NCBI GenBank assembly: GCA_032207245.1
Contig: CM063506.1
Location: forward strand, 36,219,742 to 36,283,741
Source: Pardosa pseudoannulata
Lineage: Eukaryota > Arthropoda > Arachnida > Araneae > Lycosidae
Direction: 5' to 3'
DNA: 64,000 nucleotides
How positions within the stretch are numbered: position 1 is the first letter of the stretch; the number at the start of each line of letters is the position of its first letter. Shown here piece after piece: positions 12,055 through 23,489 of the stretch. A program made the translations under genes and the position numbers. A model generated the notes under the pieces. That model was given only the letters and a program-made list of their open reading frames with translations, was not told where the DNA came from and ran no database searches.

Positions 12055-12260
12055 AACATAGTCTGTTAGGGCTAATTAAAGATTGAGTACGTTTCATCCA
12101 TATAAGAGTAGAAAGACTTTTTTATTTATCAAAAATGTAATTTATAATACATTTCTTGCAATTAAAAAATAAATTATCTTGAAAATGCATCCTAGTATAG
12201 TTATATGAAATCACTTTATGAGAAAATTTCAACAGGCATTAATTAGTACCCCAGATTTTA

Positions 12261-12396
12261 TGGCCGGTCTCACCAAAGTCGTTTAACAGCTAACCACGAT
12301 TAACATATGGCGCAAACCAATGGTAGAGCTCAATTTTTCGTTTAAACAGAGATGAATCATGGTTAGCCATTAAACGACTTTGGTAAGACCGGCCTC
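12261..12396. mobile_element. Harbinger-like MITE, copy 1
   Basis: Near-perfect fold-back: GGCCGGTCTCACCAAAGTCG at the left against CGACTTTGGTAAGACCGGCC at the right. TTA lies at both borders. TWA-type 3-bp duplications and short inverted repeats are typical of PIF/Harbinger MITEs. Confidence 0.85.
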
Positions 12397-12505
12397 TTAA
12401 AGTGTTAATTTAATTCGCAATTTGCACATTGCAAACTTAAAGTGATTTTCTCAGGTAGACTATATGCTTTTTTGCAATTTAAAGTTAATTTTTTTTATTA
12501 ATCTT
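12397..12505. repeat. Segment duplicated at 13297-13401
   Basis: The sequence right of MITE copy 1 (TTGCACATTGCAAACTTAAA, then CTCAGGTAGACTATATGC) is repeated right of MITE copy 2. The MITE and its right flank were therefore duplicated together, not inserted twice. Confidence 0.85.
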
Positions 12506-12767
12506 TTCGAGGCGGGAATTTCGCGACATTCATGTAGATCGGGGAGGGTAGGCTTTATTGCTTTTCCCCTTTTGAGACAAAGAAATGTAACTCTCCAGCA
12601 ATAAGAGCATAAAATAAGAACATCTGATCACAGCTGAATGAATGGTATGACAGCTGAATAAAGGACAGTGGAGAGAGGAATTGCCTGGTTTATATTTCAC
12701 CCATAGTCGTCTTGTTAAAGATTTCAATTTCTGGTTGAAATATTGCCGCATAAAGAAGCCTAGCCAA

Positions 12768-12842
12768 CTAGCTCAGTGGCCGAATGGTCAAAGCACGCGA
12801 GCCTGACCCGGAGATTGTGGGTTCGATGCTTGACATGGCAGT
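12768..12842 (+). mobile_element. tRNA-derived SINE head fragment
   Basis: AGCTCAGTGGCCGAATGG contains a good box A and GTGGGTTCGATGCTTG a box-B-like motif, followed by GACATGGCAG as in SINE family 1. It does not look like a complete functional tRNA gene: the acceptor stem does not pair. Confidence 0.55.
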
Positions 12843-12873
12843 TTATCCAAAGTACGGATTTTTAAGTTAAAAA

Positions 12874-13084
12874 TGTTATTTATTGTTTCCTTATGTTCTT
12901 GAATATTCTAGATCTTTCTTTAATATGCAAATTAGTTATTTCTCGAATATTCTGTTCCGGTATAAAAGCTGATACCCACTAGTTGTAGGCAACTTCTCGG
13001 TCTTGTAAAGTTGCGAGTTGCTACTTAGCTTCAATAAATTATTCTGTTACGTTAAACGGTGTGTTCATTCGAATCTTCCTGACA
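12874..13084 (+). mobile_element. Probable solo LTR
   Basis: A 211-bp segment running from TGTTATTTATTG to CTTCCTGACA with a TATAAAAG box at about 12961 and AATAAA at about 13033, spaced and ordered as in a short retrotransposon LTR (promoter, then poly(A) signal). No coding region adjoins it and I could not confirm a target duplication. Confidence 0.5.
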
Positions 13085-13160
13085 ATATTAACCGCCCGTT
13101 CCGAAAGGGTTAAACAGTCAAATATTATTTTGATTTGTAAATTAAAGGCAAAAATAGTAA

Positions 13161-13296
13161 GGGCCGGTCTCACCAATGTCGTTTAATAGCTAACCACGAT
13201 TAACATATGTCGCAAACCAATGGTAGAGCTCAATTTTTCGTTTAAACAGAGATGAATCATGGTTAGCCATTAAACGACTTTGTTGAGACCGGCCTC
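13161..13296. mobile_element. Harbinger-like MITE, copy 2
   Basis: Same fold-back sequence as copy 1 with a few differences. Its left flank (AACAGTCAAATATTATTTTG through GGCAAAAATAGTAA) is also found left of copy 3, and its right flank matches that of copy 1. It is therefore a recombinant or duplicated block. Confidence 0.85.
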
Positions 13297-13401
13297 TTAA
13301 AGTGTTAATTTAATTTGTGATTTGCACATTGCAAACTTAAAGTGATTTTCTCAGGTAGACTATATGCTTTTTTGCAATTTAAAGTTAATTTTCTTTATTA
13401 A

Positions 13402-15138
13402 CCCATTAACGCCCAAATTATTTTTTTTCGACATAATGACAAATAATTCATAAATTGGGTGTCTTTTACTATCAACATGAATATTATTATCGAATTTTAT
13501 CAATACGTACCATAGTTTTTAAAAAATATGCTGATCTAAAAATAGATCACTGGGCGTTCGGGTGATATATTTTAGCAAATACGCAACAATCAGTAGTACT
13601 TAAATAACGTGGTAAAAACGAACCAAATAGATAAAAACTAATGTGTTTTCTTTTAAAAAACGTTTATTTATCCAGAATTGCACAATATTACAGAATGTAC
13701 TTAGTAAAAACCTTTTTTCTGATTCCCAATTTTAGATATTTTACAGCTCTTCCGAAATCTTTGATGGACATAAAATCACCTTTATGTGCATTTTTGGGCA
13801 GAATATTTGCATTCACTACAGCCATATCAATTATTCGAGTGAATAGACACCAGTACCATTTTTTTACCTCTTATTGCTATGCCGTGTTTCTCTAGAGGTC
13901 AGTCATGATGGTCTCTCATATGTTTGTTATAATTATTTATTTAATTTGGTTGTGGGATTGATACTTTTTTTTTCTCAGAAGACCATCTTTGAACTTTTGA
14001 TGTGCACCCAACACTATCAAAGTGTGTAGCAACAGCCACGCTCTTATTGTCTTTCCATCTAACTATCGTGATTTTATTTTTTAGTCGAACCGAAAATCAT
14101 TAGTATCACGTTGCATTTTATCAAACTCCTTTGAAGACTTTAGGGTGCATTTCTCAGTTCTAGTGTCTCTTATAGTACCAGTATCTCGGAAGCCCTTTTC
14201 ATGTAAATTATGCAATAAAAGATGACTAGTGAAAAACTTTACATGGCTAGATGGATTTGTTTCAACAGATAACATATTCAGTACAACTCTTTCTCCCAGG
14301 GACCCTAATGAACGAGTCTCATATGGTTCTTTACCACAATACAATGAAAATTTATAGCAGTATCCAGTATCAACCCACATTGCCTACAATTTGTAACCAA
14401 ACCGTATTGGTTTAGCTCTTATGAATTGTTTTAAAGAGTGATGTCCATAATACCTTATAATCATCTCATACATAGAAAGGTACATGCTAAATATCCCCCA
14501 CTGTTTAAAATTTTCATTTACTATCTCCAATGGAGCGTGTAAATTATCATCATCTATTTCCTTTTCATCTGTGAATTCATCTACATCAGGTTATATGGCA
14601 ATAATATCCTCTTCAATTTGTTCAGAAAACAGATAATCAACTGCATCCTGAACGTTATTAAATACTTTTCGACTCATATTTTCATCTAAGGGGAAAAAAA
14701 CCCAATATTACAAGATAGGAAGGGAAAAACGCCCGAACGCCCAGTGATCTATTTCTAGATCAGCAATATTTCGAAACTAATTTTTACTATTTATATTTAT
14801 TTTAAGATATCATAGCTTTATATTCTAATAGCTACATCCATGAAGATATTAAAATACCAAAAAAAGTTTAAGTTACTGTCATTACTTAGCTGTTTTAAGG
14901 GTTTATGTTAAGAAACGTCGAAAAACTACGGAACGAAATGGTGATTCAAACTTTCTCTTATCGCTTTACATCAATAACCAAACAAAACAAAAAAAAACCA
15001 CCTGTTGGTAAACAGGTGCATGCCTTGTCTTGTCCCATGTGCAGTGTGGGATGTGTGGGGTGGGTTGAAGGTCATCTAAAAGCGAATTTCCCATGCTATG
15101 TTTAGCGATCTAAAAATAGATCACTGGGCGCTAATGGG
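13402..15138 (-). mobile_element. piggyBac element, copy 2 (1.74 kb)
   Basis: TTAA at 13398-13401 and 15139-15142; same termini and palindromes as the element at 3373 (GATCTAAAAATAGATC near 13534 and 15108; variant near 14747). It is about 235 bp shorter because the C-terminal cysteine-rich coding region is missing at the 13705 junction. It sits within the MITE-rich duplicated block. Confidence 0.92.
13705..14677 (-). pseudogene. piggyBac transposase, broken copy 2
   Basis: Minus-strand relic parallel to the one at 3715-4889. It lacks that copy's codon-10 stop but has its own stop after ISP-like residues near 14590. It has lost the entire cysteine-rich C-terminus. As in copy 1, the Asp-Asn before FFTS and the Gly-Val before DHHD are absent, so those defects were inherited from a shared parent. 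The longest open stretch is 14081-14380. Confidence 0.88.
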
Positions 15139-15189
15139 TTAAACAGTCAAATATTATTTTGATTTGTAAATTAAAGGCAAAAATAGTAA

Positions 15190-15324
15190 GGGCCGGTCTC
15201 ACCAAAGTCGTTTAACCACTAACCGTGATTAACTCATGGAGCCATCCAATGGTTGGACGCGATTATCCATTTAAACTGAGTTTAATCGTGATTAGCCGTT
15301 AAACGATATTGGTGAATCCGGCCC
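15190..15324. mobile_element. Harbinger-like MITE, copy 3
   Basis: GGGCCGGTCTCACCAAAGTC to the inverted GGTGAATCCGGCCC, with TAA duplications at 15187-15189 and 15325-15327. The interior differs more from copies 1 and 2. Confidence 0.88.
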
Positions 15325-15877
15325 TAATTTATATTTAATACATTTCATTATTTTGAAAAGTCAATTTAAAGGGCCACTTCTAATAGTTCCATATTTTCAT
15401 TTTTATAACGAATTAAATGTAGTTGTTTATTAATAATTATAGAAAAATCTTTAATTTATCTTTTTAAAACTTAGTTCCACCTTATTTTATAAATGGAATT
15501 ATAACAGGATTGATGACCGTTTTGACTAATTCATAAAGCTACAAAATCCTACCTCATTTTAAATTTTGAAGTAATGTTAGATAATGCTTTTGTACAAATA
15601 TAATTTGTTAGTAATAACAACTAACATATAGTTTTAACGATGTATTTAATGTGCAGTTGCCTAGCAAACAAGCTTTCGTATATATTATTTTTTAATACTG
15701 CTTGACTTAATTATTAGCATTCGTTTTTTATAAAACCGCTGCTATTTCTTGACTATTTTATTGTTTTGTAATTCCATTACTATTGAGCTTACGAAAATTA
15801 AATTTATTGACTATTAAAATAATTTTCAACCTTAAAGTGGGATGTTATTTGCTGTTACTAAAATTTAATAATACTAA

Positions 15878-16169
15878 GGGCTGATCTCATCAAAGTCGTT
15901 CAACGTCTAACCGTGACTCATGGTGCCAACCAATAAAGCGATTTCATGCGACGTCATGAACGGCTTTAATGCCCTTCCCACTCATTTTCATGTTTCCGAT
16001 AACCAATAGAAAACCGATAAGCTGCCCTTCCATTTGAAACTAAAGCCAGAATTGTCATAATTTGAGATTTGCCCTACTGCGTGAATTCACCTTATGGTGG
16101 GATGCAATTATCCGCTTAAACAAAAATTAATCGCGGTTAGCCGTTAAACGACTTTGGGGAGACTGGCCG
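15878..16169. mobile_element. Harbinger-like MITE, copy 4, with internal insert
   Basis: Ends GGGCTGATCTCATCAAAGTC and GACTTTGGGGAGACTGGCC; TAA at 15875-15877 and 16170-16172. It is about 150 bp longer than its relatives because of extra sequence around 15940-16095. Confidence 0.8.
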
Positions 16170-16172
16170 TAA

Positions 16173-16308
16173 GAGCTGGTCTAACCAAAGCAGTTTAACG
16201 GCTAACCGTGATTAACTTTTGGCGCCAGCCAATGGTGTGAAGCAATTCTCCGTTTTAAACAGAAATTAATCGGGGTTAGCCGTTAAACGACTTTGGTGAG
16301 ACTGGCCC
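16173..16308. mobile_element. Harbinger-like MITE, copy 5
   Basis: Abuts copy 4 and shares the TAA at 16170-16172; the other TAA is at 16309-16311. Termini GAGCTGGTCTAACCAAAGC and ACTTTGGTGAGACTGGCCC. Confidence 0.88.
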
Positions 16309-16311
16309 TAA

Positions 16312-18110
16312 TTGTATAATCTTCTGCTTTTTACATGAAATACTTGACAAACATTCATCGTGTTGCCACAAAATCAAAAATGATGATCTTCGTAAGTGTT
16401 GTATGCAAATTAGTAAAACTGCGTTTTTGACATTGTGCCAAAAGTTTCATTTCGTAAAGAAAGATTTATGTTGATCACAGCAGTTAGTTGTCAATCCCTA
16501 TACATTTGAAAAAAAATTTATTAATAAGCGTAAGAAAGTGAGTTGAATAAACAAGTGGCAATGCTACAATTTTGCTAAAGGTTAGTACGCACTTTGATAA
16601 TTCTTTATACCCAAGTCAGATCAATATAACGATGAGTATTGCATGGCAATCGACTTCATTTATTGAAAGATGTTTTGATGAGAGACTAATCAAAGAGTCA
16701 GAGGCATCTATATGCATTAGTTACATTTACATTTGTTCTTAAATATAGAACAAATGTACATTTTAATTATGGACATGGATATTTTAATTAAATCTTTGTG
16801 AAATCTATTAATTCAAAGTCTGTTTTATAAGCATGCAGAAAGTCATCTATATTTCTACTTTTTTATTCTAATATTTTTTCTGCTTTAAAATGTAGTTCAT
16901 TTTAATTTAGATGGATAAAAAATAACTAGTTGTTAAAGATCGAAATATTTTTAATTTTTGTAGCATGTCTTTTATCGCCTTTACTTTTGTCATGTGTCTG
17001 CATGCGTAAGATAAAAGTATAGAAAGCAGATTTCCATTATTTGAAGGAAATATGACGCTATTGTAGACCAAATGATCTTATTTTAGGACTCAAACTAATA
17101 CTGATTATATGATGTGTACGGTATTACACTTGCAAAATCTGACTTGCAATCTTGCTGATCGTGCACTGATAAAAATGTATTACACTTGCAAAATAAACTG
17201 TAAAAGATATGAAGATCCATTAAACATATGAAAGCAGCTGTTATGTGAAAGACGTTAAATATACAAATATTGTATAAGTGAATATTTAAATTTTTCACTC
17301 TTCTAAGATTGTAAAAATCGAACGTTGGACGAATCGGCATGGAGCACTAGTTTGAATCCCGCGGCAGACATTGATATTTTGTAATCATTCAAAATAAAAC
17401 TGCACTTGTTTTCGATCTTAATTACCACTTGAGTTTCTAGAAAACTTGACCTAGCGCTACGGGTTTTCCCAACGGAAGTGCAGCGCTAAAAGTACACTGG
17501 CGGCCAGGCTCTCTCACAATCCCACGCCTAAATAAATTATTAAAGTTATTACATTTTACATTATTGTACAGATTGTCCGAAATGTTAACAAACTCCATAC
17601 TTTATATACATCTACCTAACTAAAATGTCTAGCTATTCCAGCCGAATGCTACTAATGTTGGCCACGTTAAAGAATGACGAAATAATGCATTGAACAGTGT
17701 ATAAGAAACTCCACATTTCAAGAAAATAGGGTAATTTCATGTTTTAAAAGAATAAAAAGCACAAATTTTGAACAATGAATAAACACAAATTATATATAAT
17801 TTATATATTTTTCTTATTTTACAAATCAATATTTGCTAATTTATTGATTTCGAAATTACCAACGTAACTATTCAGTGACTATGAAATAAAAATTTAGCAA
17901 TCTTTGAATAATTTTTGTGTATGGGAAGTAGAAATTTTAGAAATGTACTTAGGCAACTAGCAACCTAGGAACATCTTTGAATAGCACACTAAACCATACT
18001 AAATCTAAGGATGTTATATTTCTGACATTATGCAACAAACTCGTTTTCAGTTTCCCAAAGCATGAGACGTAAAAAAACATAATGTTGTTGTTGTTTCTCA
18101 TGCCACATGG
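16312..18110. other. AT-rich stretch, little recognised
   Basis: No gene is supported. At 17330-17530 a GC-richer patch holds a box-B-like GTTTGAATCCC and GGTTTTCCCAACGGAAGTGC, probably a decayed SINE of another type. The rest shows only short low-complexity runs. Confidence 0.4.
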
Positions 18111-18111
18111 A

Positions 18112-18349
18112 CAAACTAAGCACGCTGGAGTTGGGGGCTACTCGTATTAAAGCGTATGGGTGCACCCTTCATTTTAATGAGCATCATTAAGGTGAAATAT
18201 AGACTTTGCTCAATTAAGTCCTCCTAAATTTTGTAGCAGGGATTACGCAGAAGACTCATAGACTTGGCCTGCTACCCCCAGAGGTATTGATTGAGAACTT
18301 TGAGGGCATTGTGACCACGAACATAATTTATGTGCCCCAGTCACTTTTA
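18112..18349 (-). mobile_element. SINE family 2 body, reverse copy
   Basis: Complement of the body at 11185-11410. It is split from its head (18751-18838) by a SINE-1 dimer flanked by the 13-bp duplication CCAGTCACTTTTA (18337-18349 and 18738-18750). Confidence 0.8.
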
Positions 18350-18530
18350 AGCCGAACGATGGCCAGACGGTTAGGGAGCTGGCCTTCGGAACCGGAGTTA
18401 GTAGGTTCGAATCCCACAGGGGCATGGATGTTTGTACACATTCAGAATAGGCTTTAAGCAGTAGGTCCCGGTCTCATTAGCCTTCGTGTTGCAAAAAGTA
18501 GATCGCAGCGTTCCAAACCAAACCAAACCA
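18350..18530 (+). mobile_element. SINE family 1, first of a dimer
   Basis: GCCGAACGATGGCC with box A near 18361 and box B GGTTCGAATCCC near 18405. The tail ends TCCAAACCAAACCAAACCA. The A/B boxes mark a tRNA-derived head (Ser/Leu-like), followed by a non-tRNA body with GGTCCCGGTCTCATTAG. Confidence 0.9.
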
Positions 18531-18737
18531 GCCGAATGATGGCCGAATGGTTAGGGTGCTGGCCTTCGGTACCGGAGTTTGTGGGTTCGAATCCCACAGT
18601 GGCATGGGTGTTCGTAGCCTTTCGGAATCGGCTTTAAGCTGTAGGTCCCGGTCTCGTTAGCCCTCGTGTTGCAAAAAGTAGACCGTAGCACTCTTAACCA
18701 AACCCAACATAACCAAACTCAACCAAACCAAGCCAAA
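18531..18737 (+). mobile_element. SINE family 1, second of a dimer
   Basis: Begins GCCGAATGATGGCCGAATGG directly after the CCAAACC tail of the first unit. Box A TGGCCGAATGG and box B GGTTCGAATCC match the polymerase III consensus. One target duplication surrounds both units, so they were probably inserted as a dimer. Confidence 0.92.
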
Positions 18738-18750
18738 CCAGTCACTTTTA

Positions 18751-18838
18751 GCGAACACGGCGGATCTTATGTTGGCTCGGGTTCCGAACCCGCAACCTTT
18801 CACTTACGATATCGTTGACTTTGCCGACTGAGCTAATA
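18751..18838 (-). mobile_element. SINE family 2 tRNA-like head, reverse copy
   Basis: Minus strand reads TTAGCTCAGTCGGCAAAG (box A) and GGTTGCGGGTTCGGAACCC (box B region), then CCGCCGTGTTCGC, matching 10501-10595. Confidence 0.8.
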
Positions 18839-19848
18839 TGACTAATTAAAAGAAATAGTTTGAATAATTAAAAATTAAATCTTTAGCATGAAATGCACGT
18901 TTAGTTTATATCACTTTAAACATTTTAAGAAATTGCTATAAGTGAATATTTTAATAATTTCTAATGCACGGAAAATATAGTGAAATTTCTTGTCGGATTA
19001 CCTTAAATCAGTGTAATAATAATAATTTGATCTTGAGTTCTTTATAAAAAAAAATTTAATGCCGTTTTTAGCTCAAAACAACAGTGGAATGTGACTGAAT
19101 AGAAATTTCGTGACATAATGTTTACTGCTTTTAAATATAGTCTAATATGTCTGAATAGCTTTGGGGCGAATATAATTTTTACTGCAATTGATATAGTATA
19201 AATGTATCGAAAAGGCTGTATTTTGGAAAATGTAGATGCTGCTTCTTTGTTATAAATGTCTCGTACAGTTATCTGCCGAAAGAATTGTAAAATTATATAT
19301 CGTAGTTAGTTTTCAGACTATTATCATTTGTATCTAAACAGATATTATCTTTACAACTAGTACTGAACTTTATAACTAATTTTCTAAATATTTGACATTT
19401 TCAACTAAACTTCTATCTTTCATGAAGGATTCATCATAACTTTCGATGCTTTATAACAGTAAGAATTTGTTTTTAAATTTACTGTACATTTAAGCTAATA
19501 TAAATTAACTTTTTGAAACAAAAATAGTTTAAATCTATTCAAAATTTTAATTTAACAAATTAATTCTATTTAGAAATACTTTCTTGACTACAAACATGAC
19601 CCCAAAAAGCATATTTTTCAAATTTTTAAGATTTGGAACTAGCTTAGAAGAAATATAAATTAGGTTTTGGTTAACTACTCATATTTACCAACTACCTTCT
19701 GCTGTGTAAAACGTCTCTATTTTCATTTGTACCTTAATCAAGAAGTCACAAAGCTTTAACTGACCAGACAATAACCGGTGATGGCAATGACTTAACACCG
19801 GAACTTGTGGGTTGGAAAAGAGCTGCCATAGATATTTGTAATTTTTTT
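18839..19848. other. AT-rich stretch, no gene seen
   Basis: No coding or RNA feature is supported. Sequence at 19770-19820 (GATGGCAATG..AACACCGGAACTTGTGGGTT) may be a badly decayed SINE-1 head. Confidence 0.4.
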
Positions 19849-20611
19849 GAAATTAGCTTTCAGAATTATGTTACAATCAGTTAGTCATCATAAAGTGAAA
19901 AGTAGATCCTATCACTTTGAACCGATCAATTATCTGTAGATTCGAAATTAGCTTTCAGAATTATGTTACAATCAGTTAGTCATCATAAAGTGAAAAGTAG
20001 ATCCTATATCACTTTGAACCGATCAATTATCTGTAGATTCGAAATTAGCTTTCAGAATTATGTTATAATCAGTTAGTCATCGTAAAGTAAAAAGTAGATC
20101 CTATCACTTTGAACCGATCAATTATCTGTAGATTCGAAATTAGCTTTCAGAATTATGTTACAATCAGTTAGTCATCGTAAAGTAAAAAGTAGATCCTATC
20201 ACTTTGAACCGATCAATTATCTGTAGATTCGAAATTAGCTTTCAGAATTATGTTACAATCAGTTAGTCATCGTAAAGTAAAAAGTAGATCCTATCACTTT
20301 GAACCGATCAATTATCTGTAGATTCGAAATTAGCTTTCAGAATTATGTTACAATCAGTTAGTCATCGTAAAGTAAAAAGTAGATCCTATCACTTTGAACC
20401 GATCAATTATCTGTAGATTCGAAATTAGCTTTCAGAATTATGTTACAATCAGTTAGTCATCGTAAAGTAAAAAGCAGATCCTATCACTTTGAACCGATCA
20501 ATTATCTGTAGATTCGAAATTAGCTTTCAGAATTATGTTACAATCAGTTGGTCATCGTGAAGTAAAAAGTATATCCTATCACTTTGAACCGATCAATTAT
20601 CTGTAGATTAG
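19849..20611. repeat. 95-bp minisatellite, about 8 copies
   Basis: Unit begins GAAATTAGCTTTCAGAATTA and ends CAATTATCTGTAGATTC. Copies start near 19849, 19943, 20041, 20136, 20231, 20326, 20421 and 20516. Internal copies are nearly identical, while the first two and last two carry private changes, the pattern expected of unequal exchange. Confidence 0.95.
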
Positions 20612-21480
20612 AAATTCCATTTTCAAAATCAACACACCTGAACCAAAGTAAAATTTCACATTTTCTAAATCCTACTAAAATATATTCAGTGTTAGAATAA
20701 GAAAGAATTTATATATGAAATATACAAATAACTTTTGAGAAAAACAGTCAGTTTTGAGATGTCATTTCCTTACAGTGTGGAACGATTGAAAGAAGTACAA
20801 AAATTTTATAGGCAAAAATGTCAGTAATCAAAAATGTTTAAGTTTGTGCACACATCTGACCTGAAACTGACCAAATAAAATTTGTCGATTCCGAATGTCA
20901 CACAGTTTGTGAATTCTACCACTTCTGCTGGTATAGATATTCTAATCGGCTTTGGTAACACTGTATCTTACAAGATCTTTAGATATGAAATTTTATTTGC
21001 ACCTCATTTTAAGAATTGAATTGGAAGAGCGCTAATGAACATAGTAACTTTCGTAGTAAGCTACAAAATAAGCTTGCATTTTTGGTATGAGACAGTTCTT
21101 CTACAAATGTAGTTCAATTTCAATATTATTAAAAGCTTCATTCATTGTGAATGTAGATCAAAATTTCTACATACAAAATCAGCAGAGATAAACTTAAGTC
21201 GGCTGCCAAAATTTTAAAGTACTACTAAAATAAACTTAGAGTCAGAATCAGAATTTAAATTTAGCAAATATAAAGCATTTAAATATTCTCTAAGCATTAA
21301 AAAATTCTTTCACCTTTTTCTTTTGGGGGGGAATATATAAAGCATGAAATATATTACCTGATGTAGAGATTAAAGAAACACTTTAAAATGCTACAATTAA
21401 ATAAGTCAATAATTTTAGAAGTGGGTTTATTTACATAGCTCATATAATGACTTCAAAGTCGAACTGTGGTAAGGGAACTT
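20612..21480. other. Intergenic stretch, nothing recognised
   Basis: AT-rich sequence between the 95-bp minisatellite and a SINE; no feature supported. Confidence 0.4.
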
Positions 21481-21653
21481 ATGGGTGGTTAACGAATGGT
21501 TAGGGGGCTGATCTTCGGTACCGGAGTTCATGGGTTCGAATCCCCCTGTGGCGTGGATGTTTGTATCCGTTCGGAATCATCTTTAAGCAGTAGGTACCAG
21601 TCTCACTAGCCCTCGTGTAGTAAAGAAAAGACCGTACCGTTCCAAACCAAACC
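21481..21653 (+). mobile_element. SINE family 1 copy, box A damaged
   Basis: AACGAATGGTTAGGGGGCTG, then GGGTTCGAATCCCCCTGTGG and the CCAAACCAAACC tail. The first dozen bases of the head are missing. Confidence 0.85.
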
Positions 21654-21815
21654 TAATAATCATTTCTAAGCAAATCATTCGGTAAATCTGGAAATTCGTG
21701 GGTTCAAATCCCGCGGCTTGCATGTTCGTAGAATTTGGAATTTGCTTTAAACTGTACTTTTTGGTATCACTATCTTTTATATAGCAAAAATTTAACTTCA
21801 GTGCTCCAAATATAC
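21654..21815 (+). mobile_element. Decayed SINE family 1 copy
   Basis: Follows the previous copy head to tail. Box B remains (GGGTTCAAATCCCGCGG) and a drifted body (ATTTGGAATTTGCTTTAAAC). Confidence 0.6.
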
Positions 21816-23489
21816 TGCAAACATGGTTTATTTTAGAGATTTAAGAGCCATTCTTTATCAGAATTTAAGCAGTAGTTATTTCCGAGAAATCCCCCAGCAA
21901 AACAAACCCCTCATTCAAGGGATAAAAATTAAACTTTTGTAGTGTTTTAAATTCCTTTTAATCTATTTTTTTATCTATATACCCTCTATTGACTATACTT
22001 TTTTAAATTGCTGTATCATAAATTCATAACAAAATTTCTTTCTGTATTATAGTTGATGATTTAGAGTTTCCCTTTGTATAATATACTATTTAAATTTTAG
22101 AAAGCTATTCTTACGTCTCAGAGACTATTGTAATCAATATGCTCTTAAAACCTGAAAATAAAATTAATATGCAATACATTATCCTTTAAGATGAAATATG
22201 ATGCATTAGATGTCTTTTTTTGATTTAATACTAGATTTACGGATGTTGATCATATACCTATTTTTACTGAAGTAAGCCAATTTGATTCATACAAGAAAAT
22301 TGAAATGTTTTGCAAAGAAAATAATTCCAAATTAATTTAAATGAAATGTTTATTATCAAAAAATTCATGCAAAACCTTTTTTACATATAAAATCTGTTTT
22401 TTGAAACACATTTTCCTCAAACATGTCTATTAGATTTAGCAGAATGGTTTCTATATCTGTTTCTTTAGCATGATTGTTGAACTTGACAATTCTTCCGTGC
22501 GTCAGTAGCATGAATTTCTGTCATTGGAATGGTAGTGTCCTCGACTTCTCTATATTTACTTCTTAATTCTTCAGCCAATTGAAAATAAAACCTTTTCGTG
22601 AAATATTTACTTGAGTCGTGTCTTTATACAGAACTGTTAAACCATTCTATGAGTCAAATTGGCTCACAACAGTGAAAATAGGTATACCACATTTGATAAT
22701 GCGAAATGAAGGGGTCTGCGGGGAAGAGGAATGAAAGTTTACATATATTTTATTACTTAACTCAAAACCAAAGTATGGTTTTGAAAAGTGATTTTAAAGT
22801 TCTATATATACATAATGATCAAATTTTTAATGAATCAAATTGTGGCTCGGTCCGTAAAATTTGTGTTAAGAAAATATTTGTAATATCATGTCGCGCATAA
22901 AAGTAAAACATTTCTTTGGTAGAACAAGATAGTGCTGTACGGTTAAAGGCATATTCTTAGTAGAAGAAAAGAGATAAATAAAAAAAGATAAATAATAAAT
23001 TTCGATTAATTTAATTCTAGGTAAATATTACTTAAAGTTTTAAAAGCCATTTTGCTTTTTGAATTCAGGTTAAGTATTTTAATATATAAAATTTAAGATT
23101 CATCTATTACTTTAATGCATTTTATTGGCTAGAAAGTAAATAATTTTGACTATCAAAATTTAGGCTATAAAAATAATGCTTCAAAGTAGAAAAGTAAATT
23201 AATTCAATTTTATATTGGCTACTTAAATTTCAATTGATCCGAATGTGTCTAAATTATAATACTCTCTTCTGAAATCAAATTAATATAATATTAAATATCT
23301 CTAAATATTAATTTTATTTGTAATAATTACTGGAAATATGCGATATTTATCAATAATTAAACGCTGGCCTGAAAGAAAAACAATTTTTAATAGTATAAGG
23401 TTTTATTTATTGAAAAAAAAATACTTTATAACATTTAGAATTTAAAAGCATTAAGCTTTAAAATCCTCTGTTTTATCTGTAAACATCGA
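21816..23489. other. AT-rich stretch upstream of the gene
   Basis: No coding or repeat feature is supported. Short frames (for example 22706-22900) lack motifs and sit in low-complexity AT DNA. Confidence 0.4.

Noticed and set aside
18360..18432. Functional tRNA gene (box A and B match the consensus)
   Set aside because: The tRNA-like part is followed by a shared body and CCAAACC tail in many copies with target duplications, so it is a SINE head.
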